In this document: one piece after another, positions 43,693-52,230 of the stretch
How the letters are laid out: each line of letters starts with the position of its first letter
Numbering within the stretch: position 1 is the first letter of the stretch
Source of the DNA: Marinobacterium ramblicola
GTDB taxonomy: Bacteria; Pseudomonadota; Gammaproteobacteria; Pseudomonadales; Balneatricaceae
NCBI RefSeq assembly: GCF_019084545.1
Contig: NZ_JAHREP010000016.1
Coordinates: 1 to 64,000 of the forward strand
Direction: 5' to 3'
DNA: 64,000 nucleotides
Made by a program: the position numbers and the translations under genes
Notes under the pieces: generated by a model
Database searches by the model: none
What the model saw: the letters and a program-made list of their open reading frames with translations, nothing else
Told to the model about the DNA's origin: nothing

Positions 43693-45115
43693 AGTAAGCC
43701 AGTTCTTCCAGTATCTGCCGGTCCCGTTCCGAAGTTGTCGGCAGCTGCGCCAGACGGTTGAGCTCGTCATAGAACTTCGGAATGGTCAGGTAACCGTTGT
43801 TGTCCTCATCAAGCAGCTTGCGTGAGCGGTACTCCTCCCAACGCTGATGCTCCTCTTCATGCAGCGCCTGCGGGTAGTTGCGTGCCTTGTAACGCAGCAG
43901 CATCTCCTCCAGACGCGGATCCTGGAACGGCAGTTCCAGCATACCCAGCTCCTCGGGCGCGGCACTGCGCACCTGCTCCATCAGCCCACGGTCGCTGTCG
44001 CTGAAAAAGCCGCCACTGTAGAGCATATGGTCCGGATCTCCATCCGCCGGTGGATGATCCTCGGTATACAGCGCCGCCAGTTTCGCCTGCAGGCCAGGCT
44101 CCGCGCGCAGCAGCGCCAGATGGCGACGACAGGTATCGCCGTCGATATTGAGCCGGGCGGCCTCGGCAGCGTTCAGCATACCGGCAGGCGCGACGATCGG
44201 GCAACGGTTGCTGTGCAGCAGTTTCAGTGCGATCTCCGGCGCACCCGCCGGACGCTGGTCATGCCGGGTATAGAGCAGCTCGCGGATCTGCTCGACGCTG
44301 AGCTCGAACAGCGGTGTCGGATCCACGCGCAGATCCCAGACCACCGCCGCGTTGCGATTGACCGGGTGCCAGCACAGCGGTGCCACCACCGCGGCGTTAC
44401 CCCACTGCACCGGATACTTGGAGGAGATGTGCAGCACCGGCTTCATCGCCGGCACATCGAGCAGCGCCTGTATTGCGCGCTTGCCGCGATTGTTCAACAC
44501 ATAGCTGAACAGCTTGGGCTGACGATCGCGCACCAGCTTGGCCACCTCGATGGTGGCGTAGACATCGGACAGGGCATCGTGCGCCTGTTCGTGAGACAGG
44601 CCATTGGCCCGGCTCAGGTCCTCCAGACGCAGGCTCGGCGTGCCATCCTCATACTCGGGCCAGTTGATCCCCTCTGGGCGCAGTGCGCGGGTCAGGCGCA
44701 GCATGTCGATGATGTCCCAGCGCGAGCAACCGTTCTGCCACTCGCGAGCATAGGGATCGTAGAAGTTGCGGTAGAGGGTATAGCGCGTCACCTCGTCGTC
44801 GAAGCGGATGCTGTTGTAGCCGACGGCACAGGTACCGGGACGCGACAGCTCGGCGTGGATGGCGCGGATGAACTCCGCCTCGCACACTCCCTCCTCCAGC
44901 GCCTTCTGTGGTGTGATACCGGTGATCAGACAGGCCTGAGGGTGCGGCAGCAGATCCTCGGACGGCGCGGCGTAGATCACCAGCGGCTCTTCGATGATGT
45001 TGAACTCGGCGTCGGTACGCACACCGGCGAACTGGACAGGCCGATCGCGCTTGGGGTCGGTGCCGAAGGTTTCGTAGTCGTGCCAGAAAAAGGTTTCGGT
45101 AGCGTTGGCTGCCAT
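43661..45115 (-). CDS. sbcB: Exodeoxyribonuclease I
   Basis: A 484-residue 3'-5' single-strand exonuclease acting in recombination and mismatch repair. The exonuclease domain begins FFWHDYETFGTDPKRDRPVQF (first Asp and Glu of the DEDDh site), continues AVGYNSIRFDDEVTRYTLYRNF and HDALSDVYATIEVAKLV, followed by the SH3-like and C-terminal helical regions. E. coli SbcB has 475 residues. The start at 45115 fits the family; an ATG 24 bases further upstream is possible. Overlaps the small exported protein gene. Confidence 0.94.
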   Translation of the reverse strand: MAANATETFFWHDYETFGTDPKRDRPVQFAGVRTDAEFNIIEEPLVIYAAPSEDLLPHPQACLITGITPQKALEEGVCEAEFIRAIHAELSRPGTCAVGYNSIRFDDEVTRYTLYRNFYDPYAREWQNGCSRWDIIDMLRLTRALRPEGINWPEYEDGTPSLRLEDLSRANGLSHEQAHDALSDVYATIEVAKLVRDRQPKLFSYVLNNRGKRAIQALLDVPAMKPVLHISSKYPVQWGNAAVVAPLCWHPVNRNAAVVWDLRVDPTPLFELSVEQIRELLYTRHDQRPAGAPEIALKLLHSNRCPIVAPAGMLNAAEAARLNIDGDTCRRHLALLRAEPGLQAKLAALYTEDHPPADGDPDHMLYSGGFFSDSDRGLMEQVRSAAPEELGMLELPFQDPRLEEMLLRYKARNYPQALHEEEHQRWEEYRSRKLLDEDNNGYLTIPKFYDELNRLAQLPTTSERDRQILEELAYYAESIYPMEF

Positions 45116-45181
45116 CTCGGATCCGTTTCGGTGCTTCATGTATACTAGCCGCACACACTACCATCGAAAGGGATCGCACGC

Positions 45182-45610
45182 ATGCTTCACGATACACTGA
45201 ACAGTGACCAGCCCTGCCCCTGTGGCTCAGGCCGTACGTTCAACGCCTGCTGCGAACCGGCCTTGAGCGGCGTAACACCTGCCGCCACGGCGGAAGCGCT
45301 GATGCGCTCGCGCTACAGCGCTTTCGCTCTGGGTGCTGTGGATTACCTGATCGACACACTGGCCCCGGAAAAGCGTCAGCCGGGCGAGGCCGAGCTGCTG
45401 GCCGAGCAGACCCAGGTCACCACCTGGACCGGCTTGACGATTCTCGATACTCAGGCCGGCGGACCGCAAGATAGCATCGGTGTGGTCGAGTTCGAGGCAC
45501 GCTTCGACTCAGGCCCCGATCATGGAGTGCTGCATGAGCGCTCCCGTTTCCGACGGGAAAACGGCCGCTGGCTCTATGTGGATGGTGATGTTCAACTGAA
45601 GCGAGTCTGA
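45182..45610 (+). CDS. YchJ-family SEC-C motif protein
   Basis: A 142-residue protein of the UPF0225/YchJ family. The N-terminal zinc motif CPCGSGRTFNACCEP (SEC-C like) is followed by the NTF2-like body with TAEALMRSRYSAFALG and FEARFDSGPDHGVLHERSRF. Function undefined. Divergent from sbcB with about 66 bases between starts. Ends 230 bases before the DUF349 gene. Confidence 0.9.
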   Translation: MLHDTLNSDQPCPCGSGRTFNACCEPALSGVTPAATAEALMRSRYSAFALGAVDYLIDTLAPEKRQPGEAELLAEQTQVTTWTGLTILDTQAGGPQDSIGVVEFEARFDSGPDHGVLHERSRFRRENGRWLYVDGDVQLKRV

Positions 45611-45842
45611 GTGACAAAGTGAGCGCCCGCTTTTAAGCGCCTTGTCAAGGCTTTTCCTGTGCGACCCGAGCCCGGTAGAATAGCGACCCGCCTAACAGGG
45701 ACACGCTGATATTGTCAGTACGCCGGAGCAAGGAGCCGCCTACGCGCATGGTAAGCACATGGTAAGTAGGCAGTTACGCCCTCTCTGCTGTCTGGTTCTC
45801 CGATTGAGTAACCGAGCGCAAAGCGCCGGTCTGTGGTGATTG
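45611..45842 (+). promoter_or_regulatory. Leader of the DUF349 gene
   Basis: TAGAAT at 45676-45681 is a fair -10 box, with TTTCCT 17 bases before it as a weak -35 (45653-45658). Inverted GCCTAC/GTAGGC flank two tandem ATGGTAAG units near 45750. Possible promoter only. Confidence 0.35.
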
Positions 45843-48425
45843 ATGTTTGTAAATCTGTTCAAACCCAAGTGGCGTCACTCCAGTGCAAGCGTCCGTGCTA
45901 ATGCCGTTGCTCGTCTGCGCGCTGACCGTCCCGGTCACATCGACATCCTGCGCCGGCTACTGCTGGACGACAACAGCAGCGAAGTTCGTCGCGCCGCACT
46001 GGATCGTGTCGACGATCCCGAGCTGCTGATTCAGGCACTGGTCTCCGAGCAGGATCAGGAGCTGCGCATCCATGCTGCCACTGTGATCGCCAGGCACCTG
46101 GACCCGCTGCCCGAACCGCAGCAACGCAGCTGGCTGGAACGGCTGCCGGAAACCACCGGGCTTGCCGCACTGGTACTCTGCGATGCGGGTAGGCAGATTC
46201 AGCATCTGGCGCTGTCCCTGATCGAGGATCAGACCACCCTGCTCTCCCTGGCGCTGCGCGGCTCCACCGCCCAGCTGCGGCGAACGGCAGCGGAGCGCAT
46301 CACCCGGCTCGAGTTGCTCGATACCCTCTGCCGAGAAAGTCGCGGCAGCGACAAGACGGTACACCGTATTGCCCGCGATATGCTCCAGGCCTACAAGGAT
46401 CGAGAGCGGGAACAGCAGGCGCTGGAGCAGAAACAGCGGGAGCTGCTCGCTACCTTGGATAGCTTGGTCAATGGCTTGGACCATCAGTATTTCCAGGCCC
46501 GCTTCGATGTCATCAGCCGCGAGTGGGAACAGCTTCCACGCAGCGCGACCCTTGAGTCCGAGTTTCAAACCCTGACCCAACGCGCGCGCGCCTTCATCGC
46601 CCAACAACAGGCTGAACGTGAGCAGCAGGAGGCCGAAACCCGCGCCGCTGAAGCACATCGAGAGGCCTGCCGGTTGCTGGAACAGGAGGCCGACGACCTG
46701 TTCGCGCAAGATATCCAGCTCGATGCTCTGCAGTCACTTTGCGACCGGATCCATGAGCTGGCACAGCAGGCTAGCCTGAGCGACAGCCTCAGCAAGCGAT
46801 TCAAGCAGGCACAGCAGAGCCGATCCGCGCTGGAGCAGCTGGAACTGCACCGGGATCAACTTCTGTCACTGCTGGAACAACCGCTGGAACAGGTTGAAAA
46901 AGGCCCGATCGAGAAGCTGCTTGCTGCGATCCGCTGGCCGGGAACCCTGGCCAAGCCCAGCCTGCTCACTCAGGCAGAGCAACTGCTGAAAGCGATCGAC
47001 AAACGTAAACAGGAGAAGCGCGAGCACTCCGAGAAGATCGCCTCCCAACTGGAGCTGAATCTCAACTCACTGGAACAGGCGATCTCCCAAGGCGAGATCC
47101 GCATCGCCGTGCGCTATCAGGATCAGGCTCAGGATCAACTGCAACGCCTCAACGGCACGGCCAACCCGCAGTTGGAGAAGCGCTACAAGTCTCTGATCGC
47201 GCAACTCCAGGAGATGAAGGACTGGCAGGGTTTTGCCATTAACGGCAAGAAGGAGGAGCTGTGCGAGCGTATGGAAGCGCTGATCGATGCCGAGATCCCG
47301 CCCCAGCAACTTGCCGACCAGATCCGCACGCTGCAACAGGAGTGGAAATCCCTGGATGCCGGCGCCAGTGTACATTCGCACAAGCTGTGGCAACGCTTCC
47401 GCAGTGCGGCCGAGACCGCGTACAGCCCCTGTGACGCACACTTTTCCGCGCAACGCCAGCTGCGCGAGCAGAACCTCAAGCAGCGCGAAGAGATCTGCCG
47501 TCAACTGAGTCAGTTACTCGACAGCATCGACTGGGACAAGGCCGACTGGCCCGCCATCGAGAATATCTGCCACACGGCAAAACGGGAATGGAAGCTGTTC
47601 TCCCCGGTCGACCGTGCGCCCGGAAAAGCGGTTCAAAACAGCTTCAACCAGTTGATTCGCAACCTGGACCAGCGCCTGCGTAACTGGCATCAACAGTGTG
47701 CCGAAGCCAAGCGGCAACTGATTTCACGGGCAGCGGAGCTGGCCGAAGCCGAGGATTTCCGAGCGGCGGCCGATGAAGCCAAGGGCCTGCAACGCCAGTG
47801 GAAAGCGATAGGACCTGCCTTCCGCAGCGAGGAGCGCGCGCTCTGGCAGGAGTTCCGTAGCCACTGCGATACCATCTTCGAGCGGCTGAAAGAGCACTCA
47901 GCACCGGCGCCCCAGATCCAGCTCGATGAAACACCGGCGCCGATGAAGGAGGCCGAGCTGAGCCAGTTCCACTCCTGCGCCGAGATGCTGAGCAAAGCGG
48001 AGTCCGCGGTACTGGACGGCGAGACCGACCCGCTCGACAGGATGCTGGAAACCGTGCGCAGCTCGGTCAAGTCGCTGTCAAACCCCTGGCGTGCGGCACT
48101 GTTGCAACGTATCGACATCATCGAGCGCACTTTCGAGTCGACCGATGAACTCGAGCTGCAGCTGGCCGACAGCGAGCAGCAGCTGCGTGAACTCTGTATC
48201 CGTCTAGAGATCCTGCTCGGACAACCGACACCGGACGAAGACCAGGCCAAGCGTATGGAGTATCAGATGCGCCGCCTGCAACAAGCCCTTGCCGAGCAGA
48301 ACCAGAATCCGGCCACCGGCGATGTGATCGAACTCGACCTGGAGTGGAAAACACAGCCTTACAGCGGTGTATTCCCCGAGTTGCGCCAACGCTTTGACCA
48401 GCTGAAACAACGCACAGGCTGCTAA
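45843..48425 (+). CDS. DUF349 coiled-coil/HEAT-like protein
   Basis: An 860-residue soluble protein. The N-terminal part (about 1-170) looks like HEAT/armadillo repeats (VRANAVARLRAD, VRRAALDRVDDPELLIQAL), followed by long Gln/Glu-rich coiled coils and repeated DUF349 units such as LQQEWKSLDAGASVHSHKLW and LQRQWKAIGPAFRSEERALW. DUF349 proteins have no settled role that I know of. Start ATG 45843; a TTG codon directly before it gives the longer open frame. Followed by a strong terminator. Confidence 0.85.
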   Translation: MFVNLFKPKWRHSSASVRANAVARLRADRPGHIDILRRLLLDDNSSEVRRAALDRVDDPELLIQALVSEQDQELRIHAATVIARHLDPLPEPQQRSWLERLPETTGLAALVLCDAGRQIQHLALSLIEDQTTLLSLALRGSTAQLRRTAAERITRLELLDTLCRESRGSDKTVHRIARDMLQAYKDREREQQALEQKQRELLATLDSLVNGLDHQYFQARFDVISREWEQLPRSATLESEFQTLTQRARAFIAQQQAEREQQEAETRAAEAHREACRLLEQEADDLFAQDIQLDALQSLCDRIHELAQQASLSDSLSKRFKQAQQSRSALEQLELHRDQLLSLLEQPLEQVEKGPIEKLLAAIRWPGTLAKPSLLTQAEQLLKAIDKRKQEKREHSEKIASQLELNLNSLEQAISQGEIRIAVRYQDQAQDQLQRLNGTANPQLEKRYKSLIAQLQEMKDWQGFAINGKKEELCERMEALIDAEIPPQQLADQIRTLQQEWKSLDAGASVHSHKLWQRFRSAAETAYSPCDAHFSAQRQLREQNLKQREEICRQLSQLLDSIDWDKADWPAIENICHTAKREWKLFSPVDRAPGKAVQNSFNQLIRNLDQRLRNWHQQCAEAKRQLISRAAELAEAEDFRAAADEAKGLQRQWKAIGPAFRSEERALWQEFRSHCDTIFERLKEHSAPAPQIQLDETPAPMKEAELSQFHSCAEMLSKAESAVLDGETDPLDRMLETVRSSVKSLSNPWRAALLQRIDIIERTFESTDELELQLADSEQQLRELCIRLEILLGQPTPDEDQAKRMEYQMRRLQQALAEQNQNPATGDVIELDLEWKTQPYSGVFPELRQRFDQLKQRTGC

Positions 48426-48436
48426 ACGGAAACGAC

Positions 48437-48468
48437 AAAAAAACCGGCGCGCGCGCCGGTTTTTTTTG
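48437..48468. terminator. Bidirectional rho-independent terminator
   Basis: A-tract, perfect palindromic stem CCGGCGCGCGCGCCGG, then eight T residues. It is a textbook structure on both strands, ending both the DUF349 gene and the convergent phaB gene. Confidence 0.93.
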
Positions 48469-48480
48469 TCCCCGAAAGGA

Positions 48481-49230
48481 TCAGTGCATGTGCTGACCAC
48501 CGTTGATGGAGAAGTCAGCGCCGGTGATGTAACCGGACTCTTCATCGGCCAGGAAAGCCACGATGCGGCCGATCTCATCCGGTGTACCCAGACGTCCAAC
48601 CGGGATGTTGGAGGCGATCTTGTCCAGCACGGCCTGATCGATCTTCGCTACCATCGCGGTCATGATGTAACCCGGCGATACGGTGTTGACGGTGACGCCC
48701 TTGGATGCGACCTCCTGTGCCAGCGCCTTGGTGAAGCCGTGGATACCGGCCTTGGCAGCGGAGTAGTTGCACTGACCGAACTGACCTTTCTGCGCGTTGA
48801 TGGAGGAGATGTTGATAACGCGTCCGAAGCCCTGTTCCAGCATCGGGTTGATCACCAGGCGGGTCATATGGAACATCGAATCCAGGTTGGCACTCAGTAC
48901 CTCATCCCACTGTTCCCAGCTCATCTTCTTGAAGGTACCGTCGCGGGTGATACCGGCGTTGTTGACCAGTACGCTGATCTCGCTGCCGGTCAGCTCTTTA
49001 ACGGTCGCCACGCACTTGGCACAGGATTCGGCATCGGTCACATCGCCATACGCCACTTCGATCTCGTAACCGTCGGCTTTCTGCTCCGCCTGCCAGGCCT
49101 TGGCCTTCTCGTGATTACCGCCGCTGTTATACCCGGCAACCACCTTGTAACCGGCATCCGCCAGTTTGCGGCAGATCGCTGTACCCAAACCACCGGTACC
49201 GCCAGTCACCATTGCTACTTTCTGACTCAT
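48481..49230 (-). CDS. phaB: Acetoacetyl-CoA reductase
   Basis: A 249-residue short-chain dehydrogenase reducing acetoacetyl-CoA to (R)-3-hydroxybutyryl-CoA for polyhydroxybutyrate synthesis. NADPH site VTGGTGGLGTAI at the N-terminus; catalytic Ser143, Tyr156 and Lys160 in NISSINAQKGQFGQCNYSAAK. The C-terminus FSINGGQHMH resembles PhaB rather than FabG. No phaA or phaC lies nearby. The start at 49230 was chosen over a longer frame; AGAGGGG lies upstream. Confidence 0.9.
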   Translation of the reverse strand: MSQKVAMVTGGTGGLGTAICRKLADAGYKVVAGYNSGGNHEKAKAWQAEQKADGYEIEVAYGDVTDAESCAKCVATVKELTGSEISVLVNNAGITRDGTFKKMSWEQWDEVLSANLDSMFHMTRLVINPMLEQGFGRVINISSINAQKGQFGQCNYSAAKAGIHGFTKALAQEVASKGVTVNTVSPGYIMTAMVAKIDQAVLDKIASNIPVGRLGTPDEIGRIVAFLADEESGYITGADFSINGGQHMH

Positions 49231-49409
49231 AATATCGCACCCCTCTGGTTTCCATTTGAATACCGGCAAAACACCGGCTTTTTTTAATTCTTTGATTAAA
49301 TTCGTGCGTCTATCCCTATCGCTTGATCATAGTACGATGCGCGCAGGGACCACAACCGCCAGGGTCGTTTTTGCTGAGGACAGGTTAAGAGATAGATTTG
49401 ACGTACAGG

Positions 49410-50753
49410 TTACACGCGGGCACAGAGGCGTCGCAGATAGCCGTTCATCCAGGAGTAGGCGATAAATGCGGTGATGCCGTTGGCCAGCACCAGCGCAGCG
49501 AACATGCCCGGCAAGCCGAACAGTTCACTGCCCAGCCAGCCCAGGGGCACATACATGATGAATAGACGGAACAGGCTGATACGCATGGCACGCATCGGCT
49601 GATGCAGGGCATTGAACGAGGAGGCGCTGAGGAAGGTGATCGCCTGGAAGCCGAAGCCGGCAGGCACCAGCACCATCCATAGCCCCAACCAGCGCGACAC
49701 CTCCGCATCATCGCTGAACAGCGTCGACAGGGTGCCAGAGAATACGAACAGGGCAAGGAATATCAGCCCCTGCCAGATCAACGCGAAACGTGCAGCACCG
49801 ATATAGGCGTGGCGCACACGCTCCATCTGCCCCGCGCCATAGTTCTGACTGATGAACGGCGGCAGTGTCATCGACAGCGCCAGACAGACCAGCAGGGAGA
49901 GCGACTCTACCCTGTTGCCCACACCATAGGCCGCTACCGCTTCGGCGCCATGCCGTGCAACCACAGCGGTCAACACACCGTTCGCCAGCGGCGTCATCAT
50001 GTTGGAGAGTGCCGCCGGCAGGGAGATCTTCAGCACCGTACGCCAGTGCTCAATCATCTGCCTCGGCTCCGGTCGGCTCAACAGCAGCATCTGTCGCCGC
50101 TGCAGCAGGTAGAGCGCCATCGCCGTGGTCGTCGCCCAGGCCAGCACACTGGCCAATGCCGCCCCTTGAATGCCCAACTGTGGAAAAGGACCTATGCCGA
50201 AGATCAGCAGCGGATCGAGTAGCAGGTTGATCAGCGACGAAACCAGCATGATCGCCGCGGAAAAGCGGGTATCCCCCGCCGCCCTGAAGATGCTGTTGCA
50301 GACCATGTTCAGCACCAGGAACACCGAACCCGAGAACCAGACCGACATGTAGTCATGGATATAGGGCATCAGGTGGGCTTCGGCGCCCATCAGCGAGAAC
50401 ACGGGGTCGATAATCAGGTGTCCGGCACTGCCGATGATCACCATCAACAGCACCGTCATGATCAGGTTATCGGTGGCCATACGCGCAGCATCGGTTGGAC
50501 TGCCGGCACCGATCAGACGCGCCAGGGTGGCCGAACTGCCGACCCCCAGCCCGATCGCCAGGCTGGTGATGGAAAAAGTGACCGGGAAGGTGAAGGCCAG
50601 CGCTGCCATCGGCTCGGTACCCAACTGCCCGACAAACCAGATGTCGACGATATTGAACAGCATCAGGCTGATGATCCCGAGCATCATCGGCAGCGTCATG
50701 CGCACCAGAGTCGATCTGATGGGTGCAGCCAGAATATCGAGAGATTGGGACAT
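49410..50753 (-). CDS. MATE-family efflux pump
   Basis: A 447-residue membrane protein with twelve predicted helices in two halves. Family elements include MTLPMMLGIISLMLFNIVDIWF at helix 1, GLGVGSSATLARLIGAG after helix 2, and ISLPAALSNMMTPLANGVL at the start of the second half. It would export cationic drugs or metabolites by Na+ or H+ antiport. Stands alone, 180 bases from phaB. Confidence 0.9.
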   Translation of the reverse strand: MSQSLDILAAPIRSTLVRMTLPMMLGIISLMLFNIVDIWFVGQLGTEPMAALAFTFPVTFSITSLAIGLGVGSSATLARLIGAGSPTDAARMATDNLIMTVLLMVIIGSAGHLIIDPVFSLMGAEAHLMPYIHDYMSVWFSGSVFLVLNMVCNSIFRAAGDTRFSAAIMLVSSLINLLLDPLLIFGIGPFPQLGIQGAALASVLAWATTTAMALYLLQRRQMLLLSRPEPRQMIEHWRTVLKISLPAALSNMMTPLANGVLTAVVARHGAEAVAAYGVGNRVESLSLLVCLALSMTLPPFISQNYGAGQMERVRHAYIGAARFALIWQGLIFLALFVFSGTLSTLFSDDAEVSRWLGLWMVLVPAGFGFQAITFLSASSFNALHQPMRAMRISLFRLFIMYVPLGWLGSELFGLPGMFAALVLANGITAFIAYSWMNGYLRRLCARV

Positions 50754-50825
50754 GCCAGGGCCGGTTCACAAACGGAGCGGCAGTGTACCACACCACCTGA
50801 GGCCGGGTTAACGCACAACCGGGAT

Positions 50826-50855
50826 ACGAAAAAGCCCGGGCTCTGCCCGGGCAAA
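50826..50855 (-). terminator. Rho-independent terminator of the DUF1302/DUF1329/MMPL operon
   Basis: On the minus strand GCCCGGGC-AGA-GCCCGGGC (stem 8, loop 3; 50834-50852) is followed by TTTTTCG. It lies 27 bases after the DUF1329 stop and closes the operon. Confidence 0.9.
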
Positions 50856-50878
50856 TCGCGGAAGGGGCCGCGCGGGTA

Positions 50879-52195
50879 TCAGTTACCCGATGCGCGCATG
50901 TTCTGCACCGTGAACTTGTCCGCCGGACTCCTCGACGGATCGACGATTCCCTTGAACTGTCCGGTAGTACAGTGCTGCGCCTGGATATCGATCATGCTGA
51001 AGGCATCGTCGATCGACACCCCGGTGCCCTTGTTCACCGGCAGGTGGTGGTCGGGATGGGCCTGACCGATGATCCAGTTCTTCCACATATCGCCCTTGCG
51101 GTCGTACACCACAGTACGCGGGATGGTGAAGGTCTGAGCATCCATGAAATGGGTACGCTTGCTGATCGGGTGGTTTTCATCCTGAGGTATCGACTCCACC
51201 TCATACACCTTGCGCAGCTGCCAGGTGATGTTGGGGAAACAGCCACCCTTGCCACCGAACGCGACGACCTGATAACCATCCTCATCCTGGTGAGTTTCGC
51301 TGTCCAGCACCATCTCGTTGTGGTTATAGAACGGCATCAGCATATTGCGCGTGCCTTTATACACCCACTTCATATCGGAGATACGGCCGTTGTAACCCTC
51401 GAAGTCCTCGATCATGACATCGGTGCCGAGGAACGCATCGGTGGTCTGCCCGGAGGAGAGACGGCGCACGCGACGCTGGAAGCCGAGGTAGAGATAAGCG
51501 TTATCCACCTTGGTGTCGTCCTCGAAGCGGTGGATCAGCAACTGGGTGTTCTTGACGTCGAACGGCTCCAACACCTTCACGTAAATACCGCGGAACAGCT
51601 CCGACGGGTTCGGCGTGATCTCCGGGAACGGCGTCTGCTGGGTACGGTGGGTGAAGTTCAGGAAGTTGAAGTCGAACTTGATCGTCCGCTCCTTCTTGCC
51701 GCTCTCCATATCGCGCATGGTCCAGTAGAACGGTGAGATGGTGGCGGAGTCGCCCCAGTTGTAACCGTACTTGTAGTTCCACGCCAGCTTCTCGCCGGCA
51801 CGCGGGTCTTCCATCGACGGCTCCTGCGGGAAGGGACGACCGGCCACGGTCTTGGACAGCTCGCCATAGCCCTCGCCCAGGGTGACGTCGCCCGAGTACT
51901 GGCGGGTGGCATCGATATAGCTCTGGTGCAGCGCGAAATCGGTGGTTTCGCCGACCTTGATCTCGGTAGCGCCATTCTTGATGAACATGTACAGACCGGG
52001 ATCCAACACCTCCCTGAACTGCTCCACGTTGGCCTGGTTGATGGTCAATCCTGCGCTAAGCCCGGAAAAACCAGGCATACCGTTCTTGTACGGAAAAAAG
52101 GAGTTCTGGATCACCTCTTCGGAGACCGCAGCAGCCTGCACCCCGCCGGCCAGGGCAGCACTCAGCGACAGAGCTAGAAAGGTTTTCTTCAACAT
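50879..52195 (-). CDS. DUF1329 periplasmic protein
   Basis: A 438-residue exported protein: signal peptide (about 1-22, cleaved after VQA), then a DUF1329 domain over the remainder. Family marks include NYKYGYNWGDSATISPFYWTM, FDVKNTQLLIHRFEDDTKV and LDSETHQDEDGYQVVAF. DUF1329 has been related to LolA/LolB-type lipid-binding folds (from memory). The start at 52195 has AAAGG eight bases upstream; GTG at 52204 is an alternative. Last gene of the operon, 35 bases after DUF1302. Confidence 0.9.
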   Translation of the reverse strand: MLKKTFLALSLSAALAGGVQAAAVSEEVIQNSFFPYKNGMPGFSGLSAGLTINQANVEQFREVLDPGLYMFIKNGATEIKVGETTDFALHQSYIDATRQYSGDVTLGEGYGELSKTVAGRPFPQEPSMEDPRAGEKLAWNYKYGYNWGDSATISPFYWTMRDMESGKKERTIKFDFNFLNFTHRTQQTPFPEITPNPSELFRGIYVKVLEPFDVKNTQLLIHRFEDDTKVDNAYLYLGFQRRVRRLSSGQTTDAFLGTDVMIEDFEGYNGRISDMKWVYKGTRNMLMPFYNHNEMVLDSETHQDEDGYQVVAFGGKGGCFPNITWQLRKVYEVESIPQDENHPISKRTHFMDAQTFTIPRTVVYDRKGDMWKNWIIGQAHPDHHLPVNKGTGVSIDDAFSMIDIQAQHCTTGQFKGIVDPSRSPADKFTVQNMRASGN

Positions 52196-52230
52196 AGTTA
52201 ACACCTTTGATTCTTGTTATCCACTCAGGG

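Noticed and set aside
43847-45148. 433-codon plus-strand frame
   Set aside because: Antisense to sbcB, whose exonuclease motifs are definite.
45611-45842. Small gene between the YchJ and DUF349 genes
   Set aside because: Two ATGGTAAG units look like starts, but no open frame of useful length follows.
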